From positions 1 to 49,745 of the forward strand of contig NW_022204677.1 of assembly GCF_008831285.2 (NCBI RefSeq): DNA of 49,745 bases. Reading direction: 5' to 3'. The notes under the pieces were generated by a model, which worked only from the letters and a program-made list of their open reading frames with translations, searched no databases and was not told where the DNA came from. Shown here one piece after another: positions 10,465 to 22,363 of this stretch. A program made the translations under genes and the position numbers. Numbering within the stretch: the stretch's first letter is position 1; each line of letters begins with the position of its first letter. This DNA is from Nymphaea colorata. Lineage: Eukaryota > Streptophyta > Magnoliopsida > Nymphaeales > Nymphaeaceae.

Positions 10465-13400
10465 ATGGCAATTGTAATCGATGCATTTGCAGAAGCAGCC
10501 ATTTCTAATATGTTCTGGTCTGTAACCAGTTTGTTGAAAGACAAGGTGGACCTCAACCTGAATGCCAAAGTCGAGAAGCTCCAGAAAAAGCTGGAAGGCT
10601 TGCAGAAGACCATCAAAGTCGTAGAGCGAAAACCATTTTTCAGAAACCAGTGAAACAGATATCTGGAGGCAGATCTGAAGGACGTTTTATATGATGCCCA
10701 GGACATCATCGAAGGATATGAAACCATAATTGAGCTCAGGAAAAGAGAAAAGGGTTCAATAACTTCATGGAACAAGGAAAGAAAGCCCTGGATCACTTTG
10801 TGCTCTCGCTTTAAGGAACATGTATTTGCTTCTTCCCAACTTGGTAATGAAATTAAAAGGATCAACCTAAAGCTTAATGAAATAGAAAAATATATGGAAA
10901 TGGTGGATTTGTTCAACTGAACACCAAAAGTTGAGAGTGAGCATCCTTTTGGTGGTGAACATGACAATTCTTGAGAGACATCCCATCTCATAGGTACTGC
11001 ACAACCACCCATGGGTAGGGCATATGTTAAAGAGAAAGTAAAAGAACTCTTGTTTGATGGCTATAAAAAGAGTAGTGCGCTGGAAAAATATGGTGTTTCT
11101 ATTGTATCCATTGCAGGTCAAGGTGGAATTGGGAAAACAACTCTTGAAAAAATGGTTTTTAATAAATTCAAAGAACAGTTTGGGAACTGCAGGTGGTGAG
11201 TTTGTGTTTCAGAGAAGCCAAATCGTATGGGTTTGCTGCGAAAAATACTAAAGGAAGTATGCAAGGAATCAGAAGGAGAACTTAAAGGTAGCACTTCCTT
11301 GAGTGGTTTGTGCACATGATTACAGAGTGAGCTGTCAAAGAGCAAGTTCTTATTGGTTTTAGATGATGTATGGTAATTAGGTTGGTGGATGGGAGAGGTA
11401 GCGGACACCCTAACGGGAGGTGCAAAGGAGAGCAAGATTTTGATCACCAGTAGAAAGGTAGAAGATTCTCAAGGAATTGGTGATAAAATGTATAAGTTGA
11501 CAGAAATGTCTTTGGATGAAAGTTGGAGCTTGTTTCTTCGTGTGGCAAAGATACAAGAACATGAATTGGAGAGTCACAATTTGAAAGGTATTGGGGAGAA
11601 AATAGTGGCAAAGTGTGGTGGGTTGCCACTTGTTGTCCAGACGGTACGATCCTTAATGCGTACAAAAATGGTGACGAAAGACGACTGGGAAAGCATTGAC
11701 AAGAGTGAGATATGGGAAATACGTAGTAGCATTCTTCCTGGTGTCATACTGAACTACGATGACTTGCCAGATTACTTGAAGAGTTGTTTTGTATATTGCT
11801 GCATTTATCCAAAGCATTATGACATACAAAGGGGTAGATTGGTCATGCAACGGATGGCGCATGGATTGGTTGAGGAAAAGGAAGGCATTGATGTGGAAGT
11901 GACTGCTAACTAATGGATTAATGATTTGATAAATCGGTGCATGATTGAAGAAAACTAAACATAAGGATCTCAAATTGCATGACATTTTTCATGACCTTGC
12001 CTTATATATTGGTGGAAAGGAATATAGCCATGCCTCTGCTACTGAGCACACCTGCCATCTGTCATTACTTGGAATCGATGATGCAGAGCACAAGTACAAT
12101 GCCTCAGGAGCAGCAAATAAGGTGCGGACATTGTTGTGCGATCCTGATTCTAATTCCAAGTCAGACTTGCGTTCAGTTTATATTGCACGCTTAACCAATT
12201 TCAAGTGGTTGAGGGTGTTGTCATTGAGAGGATATATGTATGAGTTGCCAAAGTCAATTGAAGATCTTTCACTTCTAAAATATCTCGATCTAAGCTATTC
12301 TAATGTGAAATGGTTGCCCAGTTCAATCGGCAGAATTTATAACCGAAGGCCTGGGGAAGCTTACTAATTTACGAATCTTGTATAGATTTATTGTAAGCGA
12401 TGACAAGGGGGATACAAGAGGATGCAATATTAGGGAACTAAAAGACTTGAACAAACTGAAGGGAGAATTGTTAATAGAATGTTTGGGTGGGGGAAGGGTG
12501 AAAGTAATTGATGCAAAAAATGCACAGCTTAAGGAGAAGCAATAGTTAACTGGGGTGAAATTTTATTTTGAGGAGCAAGAGGATGACAGAGTGGATAATG
12601 CTTCCAAAGAGAGGAGTTTGCTGGAGGCTTTGGAACCTCCATATGGCATAGAGAGGTTGGGAATTTATAGTTATAAAGGAGATAGGGATGGTCTTTGGAT
12701 ACCAATTATGGGGAGATGCAGACACTACAGCTGCAGCGTTGCCCATTGTTGGCAACAGTGATAGGAATTAAATCATTGGAAGAATTGAAGGTCCAAAACT
12801 GCCCAACATTGTGTGAATTGACAAGCATGCTTTCGTTGAAGTCCTTGGAGATTTGGCTGTGTGATGGGCTCAACAAGGTTGGTGACCTGCCAGCATTAGA
12901 GTCGTTGACTGTGTCCAGATGCGAAAGGCTGAAGACTCTTGCTAACATGCCTGCGTTGGAGTCCTTGCATGTGTACCGATGTGAAAGGTTGAAGACTCTC
13001 GCTAACGTGCCTGCATTGGAGTCAATGGAGGTAGAGGGATGTGGCAGGCTACAGCAAGTATCTGATGATCACATGCCGGATTTAAAGAGACTGAAGTTGT
13101 CTTACCTGAAGATATTGAAGCAGCTCCCCACTCACCTTCCTTCACTTGAGGAACTGGATGTGAAGAATTTGCCCAACTGGCAAATAACACTTACTTTTAT
13201 GCCATGCTTAAGAAAGGCGAGTTTTGAAACTTGTCCAAAGGTACAGACAGAAGGCTTGATTTATGCTCTATTGGAGCTGGCGGGGCATGGTGGTCAAGTG
13301 ACTCAGCTCCGAACGCTGTCACTGAAGAATTGCCGAAGTGAAGATTGGGATGGAAATTGCTTGAGCAAATGCCTAACCTCATTTGCTTGAAGTTGGATTC

Positions 13401-13844
13401 AAAATCAGCAGTACTACTGTCATCTTCATTGCCATCGTAGGTACCAACATTTCTACCCTCCTTCAAGCTCTGGAATTGAGAGACATCACAAATGTTGATG
13501 AGAAGGTCAAATGGGGATGGGTGCCTCATTGGGTGTGGGGTCTCTCTCAACTGGAGGTGTTGGAACTACGCTGTTTCTCTGAGGACATCAGCTTGGGAGG
13601 CCACTGGCAATGCCTCCCGAAACTGAAATTTCTGTGGCTTCAAGACTTCCCCAATCTGAAGTCTCTGGTGGATGTGAATAATAATACTCCCCGACAACAA
13701 CAAAATGGAACAACATTTTCCACCGATGCACAGCAACAGATCGCCTGCCTCTCGAAGCTTCAACGGTTGTGGATTTTCTCATGTCCAGCACTCCATCTGC
13801 CACAGCCGTTAAGAAATCGTCTTGGGAAAAGATTAGTCATATAG
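10465..13844 (+). pseudogene. CC-NBS-LRR (CNL) disease-resistance gene, decayed
   Basis: An NLR immune receptor would sense pathogen effectors in the cytosol and trigger defence. The likely start is the ATG at 10465 (gaagATGG context), followed by an Rx-type coiled-coil domain (10465 to about 10900). NB-ARC motifs follow: P-loop GQGGIGKTT (about 11113), kinase-2 LLVLDDVW (about 11350, final Trp as in CNLs), KILITS (RNBS-B), CGGLPL, CFVYCCIYPK (RNBS-D) and an MHD-like LHD near 11975. LRRs run from about 12180 to 13844. It is broken: frame 1 has stops at 10651, 10918, 10972, 11197, 11317, 11374, 11911 and 11956; the frame then shifts near 11945, again near 12345 (with a stop at 12543), near 12700 and near 13385. 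Joined across breaks the layout is collinear with a full-length, single-exon CNL, so this is decay rather than a fragment. Introns removing all stops are unlikely, since several stops sit inside conserved motifs. Confidence 0.93.
12893..13072 (+). repeat. 60-bp tandem duplication within the LRR region
   Basis: Repeats begin at 12893, 12953 and 13013 with a 60-bp period, coding for 20-residue units beginning ALES. The first two units both read CERLKTLAN in the middle; the third is more diverged. The period keeps the reading frame and is close to one LRR, so it looks like unequal crossing-over that added a repeat while the gene was still under selection, or just after. Confidence 0.85.
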
Positions 13845-15920
13845 ATAACATTACTGAAAATCGTGGCAAATTGTAATTAATTCTTTTAGTAAAATATGTG
13901 TGTTTCCATTTCGTTGCCTCTTATTTCTTTCTCTCTTTCTCTCTTCCTCTTGTTTGATTTGGGTCTGGTAAATTGAAGTGTTGTTGAACTGAACTGGTGA
14001 GTCTTGTCTAGCTGTTTTAACTTACTCAAAATGATGAACATCTCTTTCATTTTATTTTTTTTGTAATTGAATACAAGTATCAATTATGTGAATACCAGCA
14101 GGTACCATGTATAAATGATAAATGTGGTGCTGTTTGGGTCAAATAGAAAGCAATGTCCTTTGGCTTGAATCGGTACAAATACTAAAAATTGGGATTGGTC
14201 ATTATTTGAGCGACCTTCAAAGTTTTGTTTTTTCATATTTAGGCCATTAATATGCATTTATTCATCTTCACAATTTTAAAACAGATACTCACAATCTGAA
14301 AAATGCGCCTACATTCTTAACTCTTCAGAAAATGCATTAGCTAGCACTGTCCACATATCTTCAAAATTATATGAGATGTTTGAAAAAAATATATGGAAAC
14401 TGCTTATAGTCGAATAATTTATAATTCATGCATTTTATAGTGTGTGTTTTTTTTTTTAAATTCAGGCGGATATATGAAAGCATTGAAATTGTAAATTTTT
14501 TGCAAAGTGTAAGGTTCTAAGAAATCACACCAAGATGTCCATATAAGGCTTTTGGCATCGGAATTTTTATAAGGAAGCAGGCCCTCCTGGGTCACCTGTT
14601 TCTCAGCAATTTACTTCATTACAAATATGGCAAAAAATTCAATGTTGCATTCCAAGCTATATGTTACTGTGTCGGCCCTCGTATGTCAATACTGGCGCCG
14701 TAAACTGTATCAGCACTTATTGTTACACGTCAACCCTTACTGCCTTATTTTGTAAACCTAAAATTAAAGAGCTTCATGTTGATCTAATCGGACAGAATCA
14801 GCTGATTTGATTCAATGCAAGAGCTGATTCAAGAGACATAAAATTCAACCGATTTTTTAAATCAAATCTACTGAGCCGGTCATAAATCCGCCTCTTCATG
14901 TTCAATCAGGTTAATCTATAGTAAAATGCCACGCAGGAGCTAAATCTTTCCTAAAAGTGTTTATGGCATTATTATTGATGCTGGTTCCATCCACTAAATA
15001 GGGGAGGTGGCAATCTAGTTGCCTATGTAAGCAGGGGAACAACTAAAATTTGGCTTCTTTCATGCATATTTGATAAGTATGCACTCTAATGGTGCATGTT
15101 TTCATGGCATATTTAATCTGTTATGTTTTCATCAAAATGAAAAGTCTTTAAACAAAAGAGAGATGAATGGGGCAAAAAACTTTCCCTATAAATAAGAATA
15201 TATAAAAAATTGATAATATTTTTCTATTTTATTAAAATATTATTACTCAGGTATCATTATTAGGTTACTATTTCTGATATTTTAAATTATTACCATCATC
15301 ATCATCATCATCGTCATCTAAAATTTGCTTCCTAAATACCCTATTGATTTTCTCATTAAAGATTTTGATATTGGGAATATATCGTTTAATTAATCCGATC
15401 CAATGACAAATTCAGTTCCAATTGGATTCAACCAATTCGCACAATCACAAGCTTTCGAATTTGATTCAAAAATGATTTTGATGACATTAATGATACCGAT
15501 TTAACCAATTAGGCTTTGTGTAGGTTGCCAAATATCACCTAAAACAACATGTCAACTTTGTACACCATGCTTTGATTGAGAAAATTATTTTCTAGTGAGA
15601 AAATTATCATGAAATTTGAATTACATAGTTGAAGGCTTGGAAAAGCTTACTGACCATCCACAAGATTCTTGTGTGCAAGTTGGCAACGTCAATGACAAAA
15701 ATACAAGGGATGCAGTTTTTGTGAACTGAAATGCTTGAATAGGCTAACACCAAGTCATTAAATCTATGAAACAACAAAATCATTTCAACCATCTTCGAAG
15801 CCACCCAATGCATGCCTTTTTGCTAGAGTTGGATATTGGGCCGCCTAGCCCAATAAGCAGTTGGGCATCAATAATCAAGCCTGGGATCGGCCCAGCCATC
15901 AAGATCCAAGCCCATTGTTC
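13845..15920. other. Non-genic stretch downstream of the CNL pseudogene
   Basis: AT-rich DNA without a recognised gene. It contains a short CAT/ATC trinucleotide run (about 15290-15318) and, at 15751-15830, a diverged relative of sequence at 2513-2575. Short frames have no domain. Confidence 0.5.
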
Positions 15921-16892
15921 GCATCTCCAAAAATTTTTTATTTTGGTTTGATTTTTGGAGTGCTCCAGAAAAATGAAGTTTTGTTTTGAAAATGAGAGAA
16001 AGGGAATAGCCCGTCGGTATGAGGATCAACCGTTCCCGGTGCCTTTACCAGGGGTAATCAACCAAGGGCTATGCTTATCCTTGATGCATTTCATTTTGAC
16101 TTGAACATCTTTTCCATTCTATATGCTGTGTAGTGTTTGAGAAAAATGTTGAAAGTTTGATGCTCTCAACTTTTTAAAAGATCCTTGAAGAATTATTTGA
16201 GAATATGAAACATTTTGGAGAAAATTAGAATTGGAAAATATCATTTGGAAAGCTTGGGAAATCATTTTGAAGTCACTTTAGTGTTCCCTTAAACTTAAAG
16301 TAGGCCTGCGATTTTGCTTTAATTCGGTTACTACCTAGTTAGAGCTCCATCTCATCTTGCTTAAGTTCTTTTAGAGATGTGATTGTGCTCATTTGTGATG
16401 TTAAGTGAATGTGGATGCATGAATGCATTGATCCTACAAGATTCATTTCTACCACAACATTCATCTAAAGGCATCCTACCATCACATACATCTAAGATTT
16501 TTGTAATAAATATTTTTGATGAAAAGAGAAAAGTTTTTGAATAGGGTTATAGACCCTCAAGCATGATTCCAATATTGGGTCAGTACTTGAGTTTTGGTCT
16601 TGATGAAGTCGGCAAATGCAAAAGAACTTGAGAGAAAAATGTTGAAAAGAATGGAAAATATGAAAGATTTGATCACAAGAGAAATATAGAGAAAGAAAGA
16701 GAGAAAGAAGCCTTGAAAATCACAAAATCAAAGATTTAAAAGAAAGAGAGATACATATTCATATACATATATACATATATATGTATGTAGATATATACGT
16801 ATACGAAAGCTTGTAAAAATGAGGTTTAAATCAAATAGAGAAGAGAAGATCATTTTAGAAAGAGAGAGAGAGATTTGAAAATGGATGACACC

Positions 16893-16898
<6 letters not shown>

Positions 16899-16935
<37 letters not shown>
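16899..16935. repeat. (TA)n microsatellite
   Basis: About 18 TA units inside copy 1 of the large repeat; shorter TA runs lie at the equivalent region of copy 2 (about 19728-19747). The Ile/Tyr frame over it on the minus strand is an artefact. Confidence 0.9.
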
Positions 16936-16938
<3 letters not shown>

Positions 16939-18004
16939 TATATACGTATACGAAACTTTGTTAAATCATAAAGAGAGAATGACAAAGATATTCATGTGCA
17001 CGTATATGTATATAACATGTATATATGCATATGTTTTGTTGAGTATTAAAATCAATAAATGACTCGAAAATAGCTGACTCCAATTTTTGATATAGGTCGA
17101 AGGGGAATTTGGGCTCATGCAAGAACCTAAGTTAAGTCTCCAAGGCCGCATTAGAGACGGAATTTGGTTTTGAAAATATTTTGAAAAACATGATTCTAAA
17201 TATTTTTGTATGTAAATAAAAACCACAATTATTACAAGAAAATTGATTTCTCCCACCATTGGGTATGAAAAAAAATCAAAAACTCACGAAATGGGGAATG
17301 ATGAAGCACTCATTGGGGTTCCTAATCGGGTGATTAAGAAATAAACTAAGTGTGAAAATGACATGAAGATGCACTTTAACATGTACAAATTTGTGAAGGG
17401 CTTTCCTGGTTTGGACAAGTCCCAACCTTAAAAATCAACACAAGAACGAATAAGTCCCAACCAAGCACTCATTCTGACGATGCATTTGCTCATTAATTAA
17501 GGAAAAATTAGAATATCATGCATGAACATCATCTCAAGCATAAGGGATGAGTAAGATAATATAGCAAACATATTTTTGGATATAAAATGAAGAAATAGAA
17601 TTTACTCCGCCTTGCTCATACTCCCGGTGCACTAAAGATATTACTCTCAATTTCTGATAAGAAATCATTTGAGCTTTCTTGCACGGCCATCGGGAAGTGG
17701 CAAGAGGAAAAGAGAAAATGAGAATAAGAGGAAGATTACATACGTCGAATATGAATGATACTATAAATGAGCCCTCTCTTTGAATGATCTTGGAGTCGCC
17801 TAAGATGAAGCTCCAAGATGATGAACCACCAAGAGATCTCTTTCTGCTCCTTTGAAGAATTTGAACTAGGAGAAGCTTGCTCCCAAGGCTGGAGAAGAAG
17901 AGAGAAATGAAAAGAAAGAGCTAAGAAAAAATTGGAATTTTCAATTGAAGAAGCATAAGAGGTTCCTCCATGGTAGGCTCATTGCCCAAGAGGGAGGAAA
18001 ATGG

Positions 18005-18014
18005 GGTTTTTATA
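18005..18014 (-). promoter_or_regulatory. TATA-like element of repeat copy 1
   Basis: The minus strand reads TATAAAAACC, followed by a leader with 'cttgggcaatgagc'. The equivalent elements in copies 2 and 3 (21246-21255 and 27115-27125) read CTATAAATA and are followed by similar leaders. Confidence 0.4.
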
Positions 18015-18234
18015 GCGAGTTTTGGAGTCAAAACTCAAAGTTCAAATTTGTTTGAATTTCATAACATTTTCATATGAATTTCATATAATTTTGAAATAGA
18101 AATAGGTTTAAAATGAGCATGATTGGCCATTAGGCTTGTAAATCCTTTTTTGAGGTGTAAGCAGGGTAATGCCCACTTAAAACGCTCAAAATTGCCCTCT
18201 AACGGTCGATTTCTGAAGAAAATGAGGTTTGACA

Positions 18235-18395
18235 ACACACGCCAGTCCAAAAATGCGCTTGAGGGCGTGCAGAAGCGCATGGCACGCGCGGTCGCACAAT
18301 TGTGCAACGCACGCATTGTTGTGCGATAGCGCGTTGCGATGACGCACGGTCGCACACAACATGCGATCGCATGACCGCACGATCGCGCAAAACCC
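18235..18395. other. CpG-rich palindromic patch
   Basis: About 23 CpG dinucleotides in 160 bp within otherwise AT-rich, CpG-poor DNA. It is made of short words such as gcgcgatcg, tgcgat and gtcgcac and contains two perfect 12-bp palindromes, gcacaattgtgc (18294-18305) and atgcgatcgcat (18361-18372). It starts just where the match between the two large repeat copies stops, so it is absent from copy 2. Possibly the remaining U3 of an LTR; no function assigned. Confidence 0.8.
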
Positions 18396-18827
18396 TTTGT
18401 TTTTTTAATTATAATTTTAAAATGATATAAAAATAGAAAATAAAATAAAATGAGTATAAAACTTTCTTTCTTTTTGTTTAATTTATTTAAAAAGTGTATA
18501 AAATTGGTTTTTTGTTTCAAATGGATGGTCGAAATCATTTCGAGTGACTCCAAACTCGTTTTGAATCCAGATTCGGTTCAATTAGCCACCAACGAAGTAT
18601 AAAATAAAAGGAATGTATGTGCACGTGACTGACACTCATAGCACCAGATTTTGTCGTTTTGAACTCGATTTTGGATTTTGAGTTTGAAATGTTTGATTTG
18701 GATCTAAACTTGGGTTCAAAATTTCATTTTACATCGAATAGTTTCGAAAAATTTGGGGTGATCACACCCATGTTTGGCACAGCTTGGCTTGAGAGTAATG
18801 AAATTAAAAGAAAAGAACCTATGTGTT
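18396..18827. other. AT-rich spacer between the two large repeat copies
   Basis: No gene recognised. If the flanking blocks are LTRs, an internal region of only about 600 bp (18216-18827) would remain, too short for gag-pol, and I see no tRNA primer site at its edges. Confidence 0.4.
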
Positions 18828-21440
18828 TGCATCCCCAAAATTTTGGTGGTTTTTGGTTTTTGGAGTGCTCTAGAAAAATGAGTTTTATTTTGAAAATGAG
18901 AGAGAAAGGGACTCACTGGTACGAGGATCGACCGTTTCTGGCACCTTTACCGAGGGTAATCAATCCAAGGGCTATGTCTATTATTGATGCATGTCATTTT
19001 GGATTGAACATCTCTTTCTATATGCGGCGTAGAAAAATATTGAAAGTTTGATGTTTCAAACTTTCGAAAAAGTTCTTGAAGAATTACTTTAGAATGTGAA
19101 ATATTTTGGAGAAAACTAGAATTGAGAAATCTTTGTAAATATCATTTGGAAGGCTTGGGAAATCATTTTGAAATCACTTTAGTGTTCTCTTAAGACTTTA
19201 AGTAGGCTTGAGATTTTGCTCTAATTTGGTTACTACCTAGCTAAAGCTTCATCTCATATTGCTTAAATTCTTTCGGGGAGGTGCTTGTGATAATAAGTGG
19301 TATTAAGTGAGTGTGAATGCATGAATGCATTGATCCTATATGATTGAAAAGGAAAATCATTCATTCCAACCATAATATTCATCTAAGTTTTCTTTTTGAT
19401 AATTATCATATATAAAAGAAAAAATTTTTGAAAATGGATTGGGGTTGTAGACCATCAAGCATGAACCCAATATTGAGTTATTACTTGAGTTTTGGTCTTG
19501 ATGAAGTCGGTAAATAAAAGATCATGAGAAAATATTTAAAGGAATGAAAGAGATGCAATATTCTTTATAAAAGAAAGAGAGGGAGAGAAAAAAACTTCAA
19601 AGATCACTAGATGGAAGATTTTGAAATAGGAGGAGATATATATTCTCTATATGTATGTATACATATTTGTATAAGCTTTTGAAAATAAAATCCTAACTTA
19701 AATAGAGAGGGAAAGAAAAAGAGAAATATATATATATATATATATATTTAGATAAGAAATTTGTAGGAAAAGACATTTAACTTGAAGAGACAAACAAAAG
19801 GTTCTAGAGTGAGAAAATAGAACACATGTATATATGCGTTCATATGTAGATGAAAATTTGTAAATTAAAATGTGGAAACATAGAGAGAGACAGATGAAGG
19901 AATCATCATATGCACATATATGTATATAACATGTATATACATATCTGTCTTCATGAGATTAGAAATGAAGAAATGACTTAAAACAACGACTTCAAGTTTG
20001 ATGTAGGCTGGAAGGGAGCTTGGGCTCATGTAAGAACCTAAGCTAAGTCTCCAAAGCCACATTAGAGAGGGTATTTGCTTTCGAAAATATTTTTTAAAAT
20101 ATGATTTATATATAACCATAGAATGTTATTATTTGGTTTGTTGCAAGAGATATATTCCTTCCACCATTGGGTATGGAAGAAAAATAAGCAACATAGCGAG
20201 GCACTCATTGAGGTTCCTAATTAGGTGATTAAGAAGGAAACTAAATGTATTAACATGAAGATGCATTTTTAGCATGTACATATTCGTGAGGGTTCTCCCC
20301 GGGTTGGACAAGTCCCAACCTCAAAATTTCACATAGAATAAGGAGGAAATCCCAAATCATACTCTCATTTTCACGGTGCATTCATATATAAATGAAAAAT
20401 CAAACAACTATGCATGGATAAAATGAAAGTAATATTTAAGAAAAGAGAAAAAGCATGATTCAACCATAAAATGAAAGATCATCTCATCTTCTCATACTCC
20501 CGGTGCACTCGAGCATAGTCTTTTGACTCTAAGATAGAGATTGAGAACCATCTCATATGGCCATGGGGAGATGAGCAGGAGAGAAAATAAGGAACCAAAA
20601 CAAGGCTATATTCAAGAAGAGATAGAACATGATGCAATCATAAAATGAAATATCATCTCCTTTTCTCATGCTTCGATGCACTCAAGCATAGTCTCTTGAC
20701 TTTAAAATAGAGATGGAGTGCTATCTCATATGGCTGTGAGGAGATGAAGAGGAGGGGAAATGAGTGAAGCAAAACAAGATTATATTCAAGAAAAGAGATA
20801 GCATAATTGAATCATAAAATGGAATGTCACTTCGCCTTCTCATGCTCCTAGTGCACTCAAGGATAGCCTCTTGACTCTAAGAGATTTTAAAGCTATCTTG
20901 TATGGTCATGGGGAGATGAAGAAGGGAAGAAAATAGAAAGAATGAAATGGGATGTTGGTTACATACCTCTTATGAGAATGATTTTGAAAAGAAAATGATC
21001 ACCCTTGCTTGGATTGATCTTAGACTCGCCTTGAATAGGGCTCCAAGGTGATGAAGAAGAGGCCTCCAAGAGATCTTCGTGCTCCATTGAAGTTATTGTA
21101 GTTTGCTCCAAGTTGGAGAAGAAGAAGAAGATTGAGGAGAAGAAGAGGGAAAATGGAGGAAGAGAGCTTGAGAGAACTCTAAGTCTTCAAATGCAGTAGA
21201 GTTTCTCCAAGGGCTAGCTCCTTGCCCGAGAGGGTGAAAATGGGCGTATTTATAGAGAGTTGTGGAGCCAAAACTCAAATTTCAAGTTTTTTAGATTTTT
21301 ATAACATTTTCAAATAATTTTGAATAGGTTTTGCTTAAGTATGATTGGCTATTATGCCTGAAAGTTCATTTTTGAGGTGTAGGGAGCGCTAATGCCCACT
21401 TAAAACACTCAAAATCGCCCTCTAAAGGTCAATTTTTTGA
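18828..21440 (-). mobile_element. Large non-coding block, copy 2 (probable LTR, minus strand)
   Basis: Same order of landmarks as copy 1, diverged by many substitutions and indels. A TATA-like CTATAAATAC is on the minus strand at 21246-21255, followed by a pyrimidine-rich leader. It differs from copy 1 by a local triplication at 20447-20930. No coding potential. Confidence 0.5.
20447..20930. repeat. Three tandem copies of a roughly 175-180-bp unit
   Basis: Each unit runs from 'cataaaatgaaa' through 'tctcat.ctcc..gtgcactc', 'agtct.ttgact', 'tctcatatgg' and 'gggagatga' to a purine-rich tail. The three units have diverged. Copy 1 of the large block has a single equivalent near 17577-17710. Confidence 0.75.
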
Positions 21441-22117
21441 AGAAAAAACGGTGGCTAAGTGCCTTGGCAGAGAATTTTAAAAATGTATACAAGCATCTTA
21501 TCAGTGCCATTAACAAGAACTGCAAATTAAGTGACCATCCTCTGCCGACACGCCCACCTTTTCTTCGTTCCAAAAACATCAACTTTTTGGGGCCGCTACA
21601 TTAATTTTACAGATTGTGTATATGAAGAGGACCAAACTACCTTCAGCAGCAAGTTTTACAAAATTGCAAAAGAAGGCCTATACACAACCACTTGACATAA
21701 AAATAAAAAAGAAAAAAGAAAAGAAAGAAAGAAAGCCACCATTGGCTTGCAAACATCCTGTTGGAGATTATGCCTTTAATACCACCCCTGCCATTGCTCT
21801 CAATTTTGCTTTTGTATTGGTCGACCATCTCTAGGTAAGCCAACCCCCATGTCTCTCTCTCTCTCGCCCACTTGTCCACCTTTGACACTGGAACTGATTA
21901 TATACGTTGCCCAGAGAATGAATTTTCATGTGCCATTTTAATAATCAGAAAAAATGCCTATGTTAATAGAAAAGGGAACTTTTTTATAGAAACAAAAAAG
22001 AAAATATCAAAAAGAAGATTTTGGGATTTGATAAAGCTAAAATTTGTAAGTCCATATATACATATCGTTATGACCAATGTACCCCTCTAACGATAAAAAA
22101 GCGTCTTCATTTTTTTG
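21441..22117. other. Non-genic stretch
   Basis: No gene recognised. Purine-rich aaagaaa runs (about 21700-21735) and a short TC run (about 21852-21866). Confidence 0.5.
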
Positions 22118-22310
22118 TCCCGCTCATAGTGTTATCTCATAACTATTTTATTATCTCATATTTATATTTAATGTTATCTCATTATCTCATAAATCTTTTG
22201 TTATCTCATTCTTTTGTTTAGCATTATCTTATACATTTGTTATTATCTTACATTTATTTGTTATCTCATACACATTACCTCATACTTATTTGTTATCTCA
22301 TCTTCATTTA

Positions 22311-22359
<49 letters not shown>
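22118..22359. repeat. ttatctcat minisatellite passing into (TC)n(TA)n
   Basis: About ten copies of 'ttatctca(t)' spaced roughly 15-25 bp apart between 22118 and 22310, then about 10 TC units and about 13 TA units. Confidence 0.8.

Positions 22360-22363
<4 letters not shown>

Larger units (their letters stand above)
15925..18215 (-). mobile_element. Large non-coding block, copy 1 (probable LTR, minus strand)
   Basis: Collinear with 18828-21440 over its whole length (for example 'tttggagtgctc', 'gggtaatcaaccaaggg', 'gaatgcatgaatgcattgatcc'-like words, 'tcatactcccggtgcac', 'tgcccacttaaaac'). On the minus strand a TATA-like element at 18005-18014 is followed by a pyrimidine-rich leader, as in the U3-R of an LTR. 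No TG/CA ends, target duplication or primer site could be fixed, so the LTR reading is an inference. A long TA repeat (about 16899-16935) sits inside. Confidence 0.5.

Noticed and set aside
10465-13844. CNL as a functional gene with introns
   Set aside because: Stops lie inside or directly beside conserved NB-ARC motifs (after kinase-2, near the P-loop segment), where introns would remove essential residues.
18059-18553. 164-codon minus-strand frame
   Set aside because: Spans the end of a large repeat, the CpG-rich patch and AT-rich spacer; the Arg/Cys/Ala-rich part comes only from the CpG-rich words in the patch.
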